A stretch of 64,000 bases of DNA from Aspidiotus rigidus (GCA_035079385.1 JAVHKY010000003.1:26055501-26119500); one strand, 5' to 3'. Numbered from the stretch's first letter, positions 1-11,839 are shown. Notes: generated by a model not told the origin, from the sequence alone. Made by a program: numbers and translations.

Positions 1-1
1 C

Positions 2-763
2 AAAGAGGAAAGGATGAAATTCGTAGCTGAAAACAGTGTATGTCGCATCTGCTTATGCAAAAGTTGTAAAGGAGTTGAAACTGCAAAAAATTGCTCGTTT
101 AAGTTTCTCATGTGCCCTTGTGGCGGGCTCCACAACGGTATGTTGCATCAGAGATCAAAGGAATCTCGCGGAAACAACACTGGTGAGTCTCTCGACTTAT
201 TAATTAACACCAATATTTTAGATGTTGATAGCTTTAACCCCGAAATGTCGTCTGAATCGAATACTATTTCACTAGGCTTAGTAAATCCTGTGGTCGCTAA
301 TAGCTTAAAGATGCATGTTGAAATTGAGGCTCTTTTAACCACGGCTCTTGTAAAAGTTAGAGTGAATGACAAAGTCTTAGAGGCTCGCGCTTTCCTTGAT
401 AATGGTAGTCAAGTACATTTTGCTACCACAGAGCTGGTAAAGATTCTCAATGCTGAGGTAGTAGAAACGCAATGCCAAATTGACGGTATTTTTGGCTCAG
501 CAGGGTCAATTGCTAAAGAGGCAATCTTAGTGATTGAATCTTGCTACACGAATTTTAAAATTTCAATCCCAGCATTGGTGGTCGATAATATTCTCAATTC
601 GCATATACCAACTGATTATTTTGAAATCGACTCCTGGAGAATTCCCTCGTGGGTTCAATTAGCTGACCCACAATTTAACACTCCTGCGGGTATTAACCTA
701 TTATTAGGTTTACAAGTGTTTTGGAAGATATTAGGTAGCAAAAGGTTGTGCTTACGATCTTAG
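2..763 (+). CDS. BEL/Pao gag-pol, gag zinc-knuckle and protease part (5' partial, ends at in-frame TAG)
   Basis: The frame is open from the left edge, so the gag start and the 5' LTR lie outside the window. The first residues hold a cysteine/histidine cluster (CRICLCKSC, then CPCGGLHNGMLH) like the zinc knuckle of BEL/Pao Gag. A retropepsin of the A17 type follows, with its catalytic aspartate in FLDNGSQVHF (Asp codon 398-400). It would mature the polyprotein. The frame stops at TAG 761-763, at the point where the family normally runs from protease into reverse transcriptase, and the next codon continues the same frame. I read this as one gag-pol gene with a nonsense codon; programmed readthrough is possible but no classical leaky context is visible. 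Confidence 0.85.
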   Translation, partial: KEERMKFVAENSVCRICLCKSCKGVETAKNCSFKFLMCPCGGLHNGMLHQRSKESRGNNTGESLDLLINTNILDVDSFNPEMSSESNTISLGLVNPVVANSLKMHVEIEALLTTALVKVRVNDKVLEARAFLDNGSQVHFATTELVKILNAEVVETQCQIDGIFGSAGSIAKEAILVIESCYTNFKISIPALVVDNILNSHIPTDYFEIDSWRIPSWVQLADPQFNTPAGINLLLGLQVFWKILGSKRLCLRS

Positions 764-3700
764 TTGCCTGAATTAAGGGAGTCAGAGTTAGGTTGGTTGG
801 TAGCAGGTGATTTACAAGTCACTGCGCGAGCAGAGAATACCTTTGTCTATTGTGCTAAGGAAACTGATCACCAATTATTAAGAACAATAGAAAAGTTCTG
901 GATTGTAGAATCTCTTGAAACCCTAAATCCTCCTTTCACTAACGAAGAGAAAGAATGCGAGCGCATTTTCACTGAAACTACGTTTCGACGAGCTGATGGT
1001 CGCTTTGTAGTGACTCTTCCTTTTAAGGAGTCACCCACAGTTCTAGGTGAATCACGTACGCAAGCCCTAAATCGTTTCTATGCTTTAGAAAAGCGCTTAG
1101 CAAATAACTCAGCTCTTAAAAAGGATTATGTTTCTTGTATGGAAGAATATATTCAATTAGATCATATGAAAGAAATCAAGGAAACTAGCAATGAGAGTAT
1201 ACCATCATATTATATACCTCATCACGCTGTGATCAAACCTTCCTCTACTTCTTCTCCTGTACGTGTCGTTTTCAACGCTAGTATGCCAACGACTTCTGGT
1301 CTGTCGCTGAACGATATTTTAATGGCAGGACCGGTGGTTCAGCCATCTCTCTTTTCAACGATGCTTCGTTTTCGAACACACAAATATTGTTTCGTAGCTG
1401 ACGTTAAAAAGATGTATCGCATGGTACGTCTCCACCAATCATGTACTCCTCTTCAACGCATCTTTTGGCGTAAATCCCCTGAAGAAGAATTGAAGGTTTA
1501 TGAGTTGCAAACTGTAACTTTTGGAACAAAAACAGCGCCATATCTTGCTACTAGGTGTTTTAAGGAATTGGCTTTGAATTACTCGGAGTCATATCCTGCA
1601 GCAAAATCGGTTCTATTGAATGATTTTTACGTCGATGACGTATTAAGCGGTGCTGATGATATCGATGCTGCTAAAACAATCATAAACGAATTGAGGAAGC
1701 TGCTAGGCCTTGCAGGATTTGAATTAACAAAGTGGTGCGCTAATGAACCTGAGATTCTAGCGGATATAGAAGAGGAGATTATAAAGGGTCACAGTCCTTT
1801 AATAATTGGAGAGTCAGAAACTATAAAAACTTTAGGAACCCTATGGTTACCTAATAAAGATGCATTTGTTTTTCGCTTTGCTAAGGAAACTAATGCAATG
1901 GCTAGAACAAAAAGAGAGATTCTATCAGCAAGTGCAGGCTTCTATGATGTCCTAGGACTTTGTGGTCCAGTAATAGTTACTGCAAAGCTTTTCATGCAGT
2001 TTCTATGGATTTTACGCCATGCCTCAACAGACCACAATAGTAGTGTAGGGAAGGATTTAATACAAGAAACGCGCGAGACAGGCCAAAAAGGTCAAATTTA
2101 TTGCTGGAATGATGAACTTCCTGAAGAAGCATTAACCAAATGGAGGGAATTTGCACAAGGTCTTTATCTCTTAGACAATTTTGAAATTCCTCGCTTTATC
2201 TCATTCACAAAAACTAATTTATGCTTTGAACTGCATGGATTTGCTGATGCCTCATCAAGGGCATATGGAGCAGTAATTTACAGTCGAGTGATCGACAGTT
2301 TTGGAGACGTTAAAGTAAATTTATTATGTTCTAAATCTAGAATAGCTCCTTTAAAGCAACTTTCTATTGCACGTTTAGAATTGTTAGCAGCTGAATTATT
2401 AGCCAAACTAATTCACAAAGTTAAGATCGACTTGTCGTTAAACATCAAAATTGATAAAATTAGATTGTGGTCAGATTCTAAGGTTGCTTTGTCATGGATT
2501 GGATCTGAATCCATTAAGTGGAATGTATTTGTAGCACATCGAGTCAGCAATATTCAATCTTTGACTGTTTCTTGTATATGGGATTACGTTCAATCCGCTA
2601 CAAATCCAGCAGACATTTTGTCTCGCGGAGCTTTGCCTCTAGAATTTGTACAGGCCTTTCTGTGGCATAGTGGATCAGATTGGCTTTCCAATCAAACAAC
2701 CCCATGGTCAGATTCGATTGAGTACTTACCAAATAACAAAGAACCTTTAGAGCGTAGAGCAATAAAGGTTGTGTTTCCAGTGCAGTCTCAAGAAGATAAT
2801 TTGGAACAGTTTTCCTTGGTAGGAGAGCCTATGACAGGGAAATTCTCTACAGAATTTGGAATCCGTCAAGGATTCGTCAGACTAGTACGACTAGTAGCGC
2901 TCTTGCTTAGGTTCTTACTAAATTGTTCTTCAGTACAGAAACACTTTCCAAAAGGCACTGGCATTTTAAAGCCTTACGAATTTCGTAATGCCATAACTTG
3001 TCTTGTTAAAATTGCTCAAAAGGAAAACTTTGCTCGTGAAATTAAAGAATTAATGTCTGTAAGAAACAGTACATCAACTAACAAGATAGAGAATAAAGAG
3101 AGACCGTTATTCAAGAGCAAATTAGCTAATTTAAATGCCTTTCTTGACAATCAAGGTATACTTCGAGTAGGAGGTCGTTTAGAGAATGCAGAACTTTCAT
3201 ACGATGAAAGACATCCAATTATTCTTCATTCTCATCATAAATTGGCAAAACTTATAGTGTGGCATGAGCATTTAGCCCATTTACATGCTGGGCCACGACT
3301 TTTAAAGTCTGTAGTGCGTAGACGTTATTGGATTCTTGGCTTAAGTAATTTAGTCAAAAAATGTCTAATAAAATGTCACACTTGCATCACTCTAAAAGCT
3401 AAGACACAGGAACAAATAATGGCTAATTTACCTAAGCAGAGATTAGTTCTATTTAAAGTAGCTTTCAATGTGACAGGAGTTGACTATGCTGGTCCATTTT
3501 CCATCATTGGCAAGGGAGGGAGGCACAAAGTTTTTGTTAAGGCTTACGTAGCAGTATTTGTCTGTTTCACGACGAAGGCGGTTCATCTGGAACTTGTTTC
3601 AGATTTAACCAGTCAAGCATTCTTGGCTGTACTAACCCGCTTTATTTCTCGTCGAGGCATCCCAGCCGAAATACATTCGGACAATGGCACAACCTTTGTT

Positions 3701-4372
3701 GGTGCTAATACAGAGCTACAGAAGTTATATAGCTTCCTAGATGAAAATGCAGAAACCATTAATAACTTTGCCGTTGAAAAGGGAATCTCTTGGCATTTTA
3801 TTCCCGCAAGCACTCCTCATTTTGGGGGTATTTGGGAATCAGCCGTAAAGTCTATGAAAGCTCACCTGAAATCAGTTTTATTGAATAGAACGTTTACTTT
3901 TGAAGAGTATACAACTTTGCTGACCCAAATAGAGGCTTGTCTTAACTCACGCCCTCTTACACCTCAATCATCTGATCCAGATGATCTAGGAGTTCTGACT
4001 CCAGGTCATTTCCTAGTTGGAGGTCCTCTTACAGCACTTCCTAATGAGTCTCTAACTGATATTCCAGAAAATAGAGTCAAACTCTATAAACGACGTGAGC
4101 AAGTCGTACAATTTTTCTGGAAACGTTGGTCAAGTGAATATCTTAATACGCTTCAACAACGTAACAAGTGGAGAGCTGTTAAGGATGAATTAAAGGTAAA
4201 TGACCTTGTTCTTATTAAAGAGGACAATACGCCTCCAGCGACATGGAAAAGAGGTAGAATTCAAACTTTACACCCAGGTTCAGACGGTCTCAGTAGAGTA
4301 GTAACCCTTAAAACAGGTACAGGCTCGTTACAAAGACCAATAGTAAAATTGGTCTACTTACCTACTGAGTAA
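764..4372 (+). CDS. BEL/Pao pol: reverse transcriptase, RNase H, integrase
   Basis: This continues the upstream frame directly after the TAG; its first codon is TTG, so it has no start of its own. Domains in order, with residues counted from position 764: the link ELGWLVAGDL; reverse transcriptase with motif A Asp213 (FVADVKKMY) and the catalytic YVDD at residue 289 (nt 1628-1639); RNase H with Asp495 (FADASSRAYG), the Glu of LLAAELL and the Asp of LWSDSK; the integrase H2C2 zinc finger (HEHLAHLH then CLIKCHTC); the DDE core (Asp in VDYAGPF, Asp in HSDNGTTF at about nt 3680, Glu in GGIWESAV); and a C-terminal DUF5641 region (NDLVLIKED, ATWKRGRI). About 1200 codons without another stop suggest a recent insertion. 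No env is seen. Family assignment is firm. Confidence 0.93.
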   Translation: MPELRESELGWLVAGDLQVTARAENTFVYCAKETDHQLLRTIEKFWIVESLETLNPPFTNEEKECERIFTETTFRRADGRFVVTLPFKESPTVLGESRTQALNRFYALEKRLANNSALKKDYVSCMEEYIQLDHMKEIKETSNESIPSYYIPHHAVIKPSSTSSPVRVVFNASMPTTSGLSLNDILMAGPVVQPSLFSTMLRFRTHKYCFVADVKKMYRMVRLHQSCTPLQRIFWRKSPEEELKVYELQTVTFGTKTAPYLATRCFKELALNYSESYPAAKSVLLNDFYVDDVLSGADDIDAAKTIINELRKLLGLAGFELTKWCANEPEILADIEEEIIKGHSPLIIGESETIKTLGTLWLPNKDAFVFRFAKETNAMARTKREILSASAGFYDVLGLCGPVIVTAKLFMQFLWILRHASTDHNSSVGKDLIQETRETGQKGQIYCWNDELPEEALTKWREFAQGLYLLDNFEIPRFISFTKTNLCFELHGFADASSRAYGAVIYSRVIDSFGDVKVNLLCSKSRIAPLKQLSIARLELLAAELLAKLIHKVKIDLSLNIKIDKIRLWSDSKVALSWIGSESIKWNVFVAHRVSNIQSLTVSCIWDYVQSATNPADILSRGALPLEFVQAFLWHSGSDWLSNQTTPWSDSIEYLPNNKEPLERRAIKVVFPVQSQEDNLEQFSLVGEPMTGKFSTEFGIRQGFVRLVRLVALLLRFLLNCSSVQKHFPKGTGILKPYEFRNAITCLVKIAQKENFAREIKELMSVRNSTSTNKIENKERPLFKSKLANLNAFLDNQGILRVGGRLENAELSYDERHPIILHSHHKLAKLIVWHEHLAHLHAGPRLLKSVVRRRYWILGLSNLVKKCLIKCHTCITLKAKTQEQIMANLPKQRLVLFKVAFNVTGVDYAGPFSIIGKGGRHKVFVKAYVAVFVCFTTKAVHLELVSDLTSQAFLAVLTRFISRRGIPAEIHSDNGTTFVGANTELQKLYSFLDENAETINNFAVEKGISWHFIPASTPHFGGIWESAVKSMKAHLKSVLLNRTFTFEEYTTLLTQIEACLNSRPLTPQSSDPDDLGVLTPGHFLVGGPLTALPNESLTDIPENRVKLYKRREQVVQFFWKRWSSEYLNTLQQRNKWRAVKDELKVNDLVLIKEDNTPPATWKRGRIQTLHPGSDGLSRVVTLKTGTGSLQRPIVKLVYLPTE

Positions 4373-4940
4373 AGCTATCATCATCAATTAAGCATTCGAC
4401 TTATGAGACTTGTTAACACTTTAACAATGATTGTTTGACAGATGGGAATGGAAAAGAAGCGGCAAATTAATTCTCGGTCAAATATTACGACAGTAAACTC
4501 GAAAAATGTATTGTTAAGAATATTATAACTCAGTAGCGATTATGTAATTCTTCGAGTTGATGTTAATTTATTTATATTTGCCTTAAAAGTGCTGATGGCG
4601 ATACGACTAGTCAAGAGATGAACGGTACTAATCTCTCTCAGCCCTTCTCCTTGAAGAAATGAATTAAAACTAGACAGGTAGGTCTATTGAGACCTTAGCT
4701 TCATATGTACCGATGAAGCGGGACAGAATCGCCATGTCCTATAATTTAGATAACTTCTTTATCAAATATCCTTCCCAGTCACTGTCACAAAACCTGTCGT
4801 CGGATTATTAACCATAGTTTATTAGTACGAACTATCTGGTCAATCCTTTAGTCTCAAATCATTAGTGATTAGTCGAATTATCAAGTTTGGCTTAATGTAG
4901 CGAGCACATTGTTTGAACAGAGTGTTCAAAGGGGGGAGGA
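4373..4940 (+). other. BEL/Pao 3' untranslated region ending in a polypurine tract
   Basis: There is about 570 bp between the pol stop and a purine run, AAAGGGGGGAGGA, at 4928-4940. A tract like this primes plus-strand synthesis just before the 3' LTR. No ORF is supported here. The word TTAATTCTCGGTCAA near 4467 recurs near 5220. Confidence 0.5.
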
Positions 4941-5520
4941 TGGATAAATCTGCTGCTTAATTTCACTGATACGATTCCTGATCGTATTTCATTGTACTAC
5001 AAGTGAAATTTTGTATAGTCTGAAGAACCCTTTTTACCTGAGCTTAGACCGAACAATAGATTGAAAGAGAAAGTTAATCGAACCTATTAGTACATGACGA
5101 CCGGCAAACAAGAGTTCTGGACAAATCAGTCTTCCACTTTTCGTCTATCGAGACCGTTCCCGGAGCGTAAGCTCGCAGAGGATATTAGCTCTTTCGTTAC
5201 GGCGTTCGCGGAGTTACTAGTTAATTCTCGGTCAAGTATGGCGCGATAAACCTTTCGATATCTGATAGTCTCTCAAGGTACCTTCAGGCAGAATTAGGAA
5301 GAAAAACATTTGAACCAAAACCACCCAGATGATGACCCGTACGGGTAAGTTCGGGTAAGTAAACTCTTACGTACTAAACACCATGAGATAATAAGCCTCG
5401 CGGGTGTATACTAGTTTGAGAAGGAGGACGAAGGAGGAAGGGTAGCGGACCCAAAACTAGTTAGTCTGACAAACAAATATACTAGCTTTGACGTACTGTT
5501 GGGACAAAGAAAAGATATAA
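4941..5520 (+). repeat. Putative 3' LTR of the BEL/Pao element (right end not determined)
   Basis: The left end is placed at the TGGATAAATC that follows the polypurine tract, since LTRs begin with TG. The 5' LTR is outside the window, so the right end cannot be fixed by comparison and 5520 is only a guess. A small inverted repeat (ATACGATTCCTGATCGTAT) lies near the start. Confidence 0.35.
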
Positions 5521-7269
5521 TCTAGTATATCTCTAATGGGGGTTTTCCAGTAAATGCAAGAAACATCCAGACCTTTTTGGTAACAGAACTCGAAATTTTC
5601 TTGTGACCCGGCAAGAGGCTGAAGTTTCCGTTTTTCGGAATCGCAAAGCAGATAAAGAAAGCTAAGGCTTTATATGTGTATGGACATCTCGCCCAACCAC
5701 AAACCCAAAATGTCAAACTTTGGATAAATTTTTGAGTTTTGGAAATATTGTGCCGCAGGGTGTGGCGATACAAGAGAGTTTGAGAAACACTGACGCACGA
5801 CATATAAAAAGATATGAAATATGATCTTCATTTATTTGGTTCAACCAGAACAATTCTTATAGAAATTGAACAGGACTTAGAAGCAGCTCGTAGGTCCTCT
5901 AGCTTATGTACTGCAGGAAAGGAACTTATGGCACAGAACCTGTTTTATGGTGGTCATTTTGCGAAGAACGGTTCGCCCTTGCCGATGGATGTCGTCGTTT
6001 AGCAACTCGACTTGACTTAACTTGAGAGAGTCTTAACAAATTTTGGATGACGAGCTACAAATGGCAGCTGGAGGACGTCGAAAAATTTCCAACGTGTATA
6101 TAATAGGGTTGAAACTTGGAAAAATTTGAATTTCAAGCTGCACATGAAGGTTGGGGAACTTATAATTATTACAGGTAGCGGACTTGGAGAGACTCTGATT
6201 TACGAACTAAGATTTCAAGGTACTTTCATACTAACGTATAATATAGGTGGGGGTTTAGGGAAAATATTGAATTGCGATAACTAGAGACCGGACTTTTGGC
6301 ATTTTAAATGATGTGATTTGGCATTAAGCATTCAAAATTCAGCACTGTTTGGTAAAAAAAAAACAAATATATGCATAAGAAAAATTACGACAAACAATAA
6401 CGGTCATGAATTTTACAGCAGGCGCTTATTATGCATTACAATCCAGCATTTCTCCAAACTTTCTTCCTTAAAAATTATATCTTTTGTCCGTTAAAATTAA
6501 TTTGTACCTCTCTATGTCGATCAAAACAAGAAGGAGTATCATCTGCCTGAGTATAAGCATGTAAATACAAGCTATTTCTGTAAAAATCAGGTGACCTATT
6601 TTTTGTGTACAAACCTGAAAACAAAGGTGAAGCTTTTGTCGAGTTTCTTGTACGTCCTCAATAAATTATTGTATTCCTCTATGAAAAACGAATACTTAGG
6701 ATTTTTTGGTCTTATTTGGTAACTACCACTGTATTTGGTATTTTTTCCAAATTTGTCAGTTTTAGCTAAAATAAAAATTATATCTCAGGTTCCCTGTACC
6801 ATGAAACTTACTCTAGCAAGATCATCTTTCAAATGCCAGTTAATCCGGTTTCTACCGATAATAGTTGGGAGACTTGAGAAGATTCAAATTTTAAGCTACA
6901 TTATGACCGTTGAGGGGTTTGAAGAATTTTTAATGGCGAGCTAGGATACTCGTAATTTTGCTTTCGAACTATCGCGTGATAGGTGAGGGACGTGGAAAAA
7001 TCCTAATTTCAAGTTGTACAAAATGGTTCAGAAAGTTGGAAACATTCTAGTTATACACTGTAACCCACTGTCGATGGGCAAGGAAGTCACAAGGACGATA
7101 AGAACGCAATAAAATGATTTAAAATCACTTCAGACCAAAGTCCTATGAAAGAGGTTTTCAGAACTCTTTACTTAACTTCGTTGAAGAACTCATGAATTTT
7201 TCGAAGTCTCTAAACTAGCTTAAGATCATACATGACATCATCAGCTGATGACGTCATCTCCGTTCCGCA
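5521..7269. other. Intergenic; scattered degenerate minisatellite units, no gene seen
   Basis: No supported coding region. Around 6050-6250 and 6935-7070 there are decayed units of the repeat built on ATATGATAGGAGGGGGACTT plus GGAAAAATTTCGACTCTC, which appears in better shape at 18.1 kb and 42.4 kb. The short ORFs here show no protein family. Confidence 0.4.
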
Positions 7270-8830
7270 TTTTCATTATGCAAACTTTAGAATGTCCTCC
7301 CGATAAACGATGTTGGTTTTTGATCGGCACTCACGGTCGACCGAAAATCTACGTCAAATTGACCGAGAATAATTATACTTATTTCAAAGGATAGGTCAAA
7401 ATATGTTGGAATCCACCTCACGTTGACGTCATTATCAGATCGATACGGGGCCACAAGTTGGCTTTCCGAATTTTTTATCCATCTGAAATCGACCACTTTA
7501 TTTGGTCAATATTATTATTATTATTATCATTATAAATAGTGCCTTCCCATAATTGGCCTATTATTGGCTGTCGGACAGCACTTTAAATTAATTAATAAAT
7601 GAATAAATTTCAAGTCGATTTGTAGTTCTATATGGTAATATACGCTGGACGACTTCAAATCAACGTCGACCTTTCCGCCGTCCGGTAAAAACTGGCTCAT
7701 ACCCTAATAAAGTTGTTGGATTTGGAAAAATTTCGACTTTCAAGCCAAGAATATAATAAGAGGAGGACTTTTTCCGAAATAATCTCGACAAAACAGGTTT
7801 CCTATTAAAATGTCGACTTTTAAACGTTAATAGCATGACAGGAGAAGGACTTCGAAAAATGTTGAAATTGGGGCTCTACATGATAGGAAGGGACTCGGAA
7901 AAATTCAGATTCTTCGAGACTCCAATTCTGAATTCAATTCGTAATAATAAAACTCGAATGGCCCTCATGATATAATCATGACCACGCATTCTGTCTGTCG
8001 ATAGGAAGGTCACCAGACACACAGAATACTTAAGGGGTTGATTGTACAAGTGTACATCGATACCAAATCGACGTCAATTTAAGATCAATGATGCGTTCTA
8101 CAAAAACTAAATATCGACTGTTAATCGTCGCTACAAAGTAGTCGATTTAAGATCAATAAAAAGGTTCGAAGGGGTCTACTTGAACTCACCCTCAATTGAC
8201 GCCAATCTATAGTCGATTTCGAGTTGACCACTCCAAATTTTTTATTGACCTAAAATCGACTACTCTTCGGCGTCGGTTGACAGTCGATTTTTAGTTTTCT
8301 GGGAATTCATGCTAGTCGACTTGAGACTGACCTAAAATCGACGTCGATCCAGAGTCGATTTACGAGTATCTTGTCTGTTTGGTGACTCGCTACTTGCAGA
8401 CATAATTTGCAGCCATTATTATGTTATGAGGGTCATTGAGAATCTCAATTGTACTCGCCCAATGCGGCAATGGTCGAATCGACTCAATTTCAACAATGAT
8501 TTTCAGTCAGTATTAAAATCTGATAATATCAGAAGTCGACCCATTTTGAAACTCTGTCAAATTGGACATTTAAAATCTACGAAATCGACGTCAATTGTAA
8601 GTCTTTTGCCCATCAGTGATGAATAATCGATCCAAAACCGACGTCAACTTTCAGTCGACAGTGCAGTGAATCAATGGCAAAATGAAGCGTTCCATCTTGA
8701 AACAATTTCCAGTCATATTTTGGGTAGATTTTCCGTCGAAATTGGGCGGAACTGAATCGATTCAAAATCGACGCGAAGTCTCTTTAGAGTCGGTTTGGCG
8801 TCGACACAACCACGTCAAAATTTTTAGAAA
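7270..8830. repeat. GTCGA-rich palindromic (foldback) element, copy 1
   Basis: This is a long near-palindrome centred near 8200. The best-paired part is 7944-8440: the left arm AATGGCCCTCATGATATAAT matches the reverse complement of the right-arm TTATTATGTTATGAGGGTCATT, and nearer the centre AAAACTAAATATCGACTG pairs with CAGTCGATTTTTAGTTTT. Both arms are packed with GTCGAT/ATCGAC words in changing spacing. No ORF with a known domain lies inside, so it looks like a non-autonomous foldback DNA element. The outer limits are approximate. A second copy is at 47280-48400. Confidence 0.6.
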
Positions 8831-8984
8831 GCATTCATCCGTAACTTTCTTCAAATTACAGTATCTTCTATGGGTTGAATTTGTTTTGGTATTGAGAATT
8901 CGAACCGAAATCTTGAAGATCCTCAAGTTTTCTCGAGTTCCTGGTATCATGTCGTATGTATAGACTGAGAGTAAGAATTTTTCG

Positions 8985-9216
8985 AAATCTTTTTCCTTCC
9001 TATCATATGTAGGTACATATTATGGCTTGAAAGTCAAAATTTCCTCCTAAGTCCCTAGCCTACCATATATTACTCGAGAGTGGAAATTCTTCCAAGTCCC
9101 TTTCCTATCATATATAGCACGGGAGTCAAAATTTCTCTAAATTTCTGGCTGGACGGTGCACGGCAGATTTTTCAAAAAAAAAACCCACAGAACAGGTTCC
9201 CTATTAAAATAGTTTC
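8985..9216 (-). repeat. Minisatellite plus right-hand terminal motif of the GGGAACCTGTT element
   Basis: Three or so decayed units containing CCTATCATATATAGC and TCCAAGTCCC are followed by GGCTGGACGGTGCACGGCAG and GAACAGGTTCCCTATTAAAA. The same order closes the better preserved copy at 42377-43137. The matching left end was not found. Confidence 0.5.
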
Positions 9217-9340
9217 ATGACTCATCCGTTATACAGTTTCCGTACTTACAGCCGAACTTCTGATAATATTCACCTGCTTTTTTCATCAAATTCCTTCCCC
9301 TCAACTACCATCGCTCTCGACTCTACTCCCTTACAGATTC

Positions 9341-10235
9341 TTACAAGTCTAACCCAATCATGCAACGCGTTCTCCACACAGTTATCATTTTAGACTTAAT
9401 CAACACCCAAATAATTTTCTTATGGATCCCCGGGCGCATTGACCTCTCCGAGCACACGCTGTTGATCAAGCCGCCAAACAGGCTACCTCTTTCACCCGAA
9501 CTAATCCAAACTTGATTCGAATTCCATTTCGCTCTATGTGCTCCTCTGTACGGCACTTTTTATTCAGCTCCCACACCGATGGCGGATCCGTTTCTCTCTT
9601 CCCTGCCATGGTCGTGAGTACTTCGCTTTTCATAGCGTTCTTCCGTGGTGACATAAATGCGTTTTCGGCGTGCATTTGCGTAGTCATATTCTACAGCCAG
9701 CGCATACAAGTTGGTGATCCGATGCCACATCTGCTCCCGAATAGGTCTTGACTGCATGGATTGAGAGAATTTCCAGCGTTTTTGCACTATAATGTAGTCT
9801 ATCTGGGTGACTGTAAGGAGTATAGTCTCCTTCAATGCTGCTTGAACCATATATTTGTCACGACCACGTTCTGTTCAGCCGCAAATTGCAGCAGGGTCTC
9901 TCCGCGCTCGTTTCGATTGCCTAGCCCATGGTAGCCGCCGATTATAGAAACCGTCGTCCCTGTCAGGGTGGCCTACCTTAGCATTATCGCCTAATATTAG
10001 CGTTACATCATTCTTTGCCATAGAGGTTGTCATCTCTTCTAGATGTCCGTAAAACTCCTCAATTTTCTCATTCTTTGCTTCGGCTGTGGGTGAATATACC
10101 TGTATGATGTTGATAGGCATTGGTTTTGCATCAAATCTTATTACCATAGCTCGGTCATTCACCATTCTTGTCCCAATGATCGCTTGATGCTCGCATTTCT
10201 CGGTCAATATTATTGCTACCACTTCGGAAAAATCA
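9341..10235 (-). pseudogene. Non-LTR retrotransposon endonuclease fragment (APE type), frameshifted
   Basis: Minus-strand frames give pieces of an apurinic-type endonuclease, which nicks target DNA in LINEs. The order is IILTEKCEHQAIIGTR, NIIQVYSPTAEAKNEKIEEF, LILGDNAKVGHPDRDD (the GDFNAKVG block, one residue short) and, after frame changes, VTQIDYIIVQKRW, the usual block before the last catalytic histidine. At least two frameshifts and stops break it, so it is dead. No reverse transcriptase follows. It resembles the LINE type seen at 52950-54400 and may be from the same family. Confidence in the domain is good; the clade is not determined. Confidence 0.75.
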
Positions 10236-11476
10236 ATCCAACAAGTATTGAGAAAATTCCCGTCCCCTGGTAATCATCCATTGGGAACACTAGACGAGAA
10301 GAAGTCATTCTAAAAATAAACCATAAAAAATTGCACACTCCCACATCCGAACCCCTTCATCTTGCCCCTACTGATAACAAAACTATCTAACAGTAGACCA
10401 TTTTTTTTCCTGACCCCAACTCTCACCTCTTCGTTCTAAACCTTCCTCCTTAACTCAAGCACTCAAAAACAACTACGAAACCATTTGTGGTACCTTAAAA
10501 TACTTACAACTTACTAAATTTTACTGTGACATCTAAACAAACCTAACCAGTGGTCTGCAGTACATTAATCTATAAAAAGTTTACCATCCTTACTGCCTCT
10601 CTAATTTAACAACATATCAGTGTAGCTCTAAAAGCTCGCTAAAATAAAATAAAATTTCATATTGTTTTCACAGGGAAAGATAAAATCCGAAGAGATGCGC
10701 AAGTAAACTATTTCCTTATATTCTCAAATTCCAGACTAAGGTCAATGATCGATTTTTGTCACTACCGAATATAATGAACAAGCATGAGGTTGGACCTTCA
10801 ATAAGTCAAAAAATCAACACGTTGAGTTTCATGTCATGTCACCGGGTAGATGCTGTTGTCAGGGAAAAAAAATTCGGTTCAGGTACTTGTCAGGTGAGAG
10901 TTCAAAAAGGCATTTGATCCTTGTGAAAAATGACACTTCGAAGTGAAGGAGATGCGGTACTGCATACAATCCTCAGAGTGAGCTACATATATTAAATTTT
11001 CAGTGTCTTGTGCCGTTACTCTTTCGAACGTGTAAGAACTCAATACTTTGTAACAAACTTCGTGAATAGCTCGTAGACTGCTACATTGTATATTTCCTCG
11101 TCAGCATTGAAATTCACGACAAAGCCTAATCAACATCGTTTAACCGTCAATGAACAATTTAAAAACATTTATCTACGAATAGAAGGGTCCTATAGAGATA
11201 GGCCTCACATTTATCATGGTAAGAACATGCTATACGAGTTCAATATCTCAAGGCAACAAGACACTTCCTTCGTACGTTAACAATAAACAAGTCAACGAGC
11301 TTTGATCGCAGGTTCCTTGATACGAACACATGACTCGACATTTGTCAACGATAGACGCACGCCTTCTTTTTTTTCCCCCTTAAAACGAAACATCTGATCA
11401 AATCAGCACATTATTACAAGGCTACTATAACTTGACAAGGTAATTGCATTTTTGGAACATCAGAAAATAAGAATCG
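10236..11476. other. Intergenic, nothing recognised
   Basis: AT-rich single-copy-looking sequence with short ORFs only. I see no domain, RNA gene or clear repeat. Confidence 0.4.
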
Positions 11477-11591
11477 ATGGTACCTCTTAAACCTCATTTC
11501 GGACTACAAAGCATAATCTTCCTGACCACGAGTGCAACTCCAATTGTTATAAGAAAATACACCGCCTATTTACTGCAAATAAATTACTCAC

Positions 11592-11839
11592 CAGCTGGAA
11601 AAACTGTGAGAGTGTTGTTGCTGTTACTATTGTGGCCGTTATTGTTGTTGCTGTTGTTGTTATTGTTGTTGTTTGCACTTACAGAACAACAAGGTTGCGG
11701 CGACGACGATGACGACGACGACGACGACGCAATGGCTGACGACGCTAAAATCGAAGGAGAAAATTCTTGCTCAGCCGGATGTTCCGTGCTTCCGAATTTT
11801 TTCGGTACATTCTCCACCGGAGATGCTTGTCTCAACACG
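11592..11839 (-). CDS. Candidate internal exon of a host gene, Ser- and Asn-rich
   Basis: On the minus strand the pyrimidine-rich acceptor ending CTATTTAG at 11840 is followed by 248 nt of open frame. The exon ends at a strong donor, CTG|GTGAGT, at 11592/11591. The frame encodes VLRQASPVENVPKKFGS, then nine serines in a row, then asparagine-rich sequence. Ser and Asn homopolymers are common in insect transcriptional and RNA-binding regulators. The plus-strand frame over the same bases reads as leucine and aspartate runs and is a shadow. I do not recognise the protein. The exon joins in frame to the small candidate exon at 11933-11967. Confidence 0.5.
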
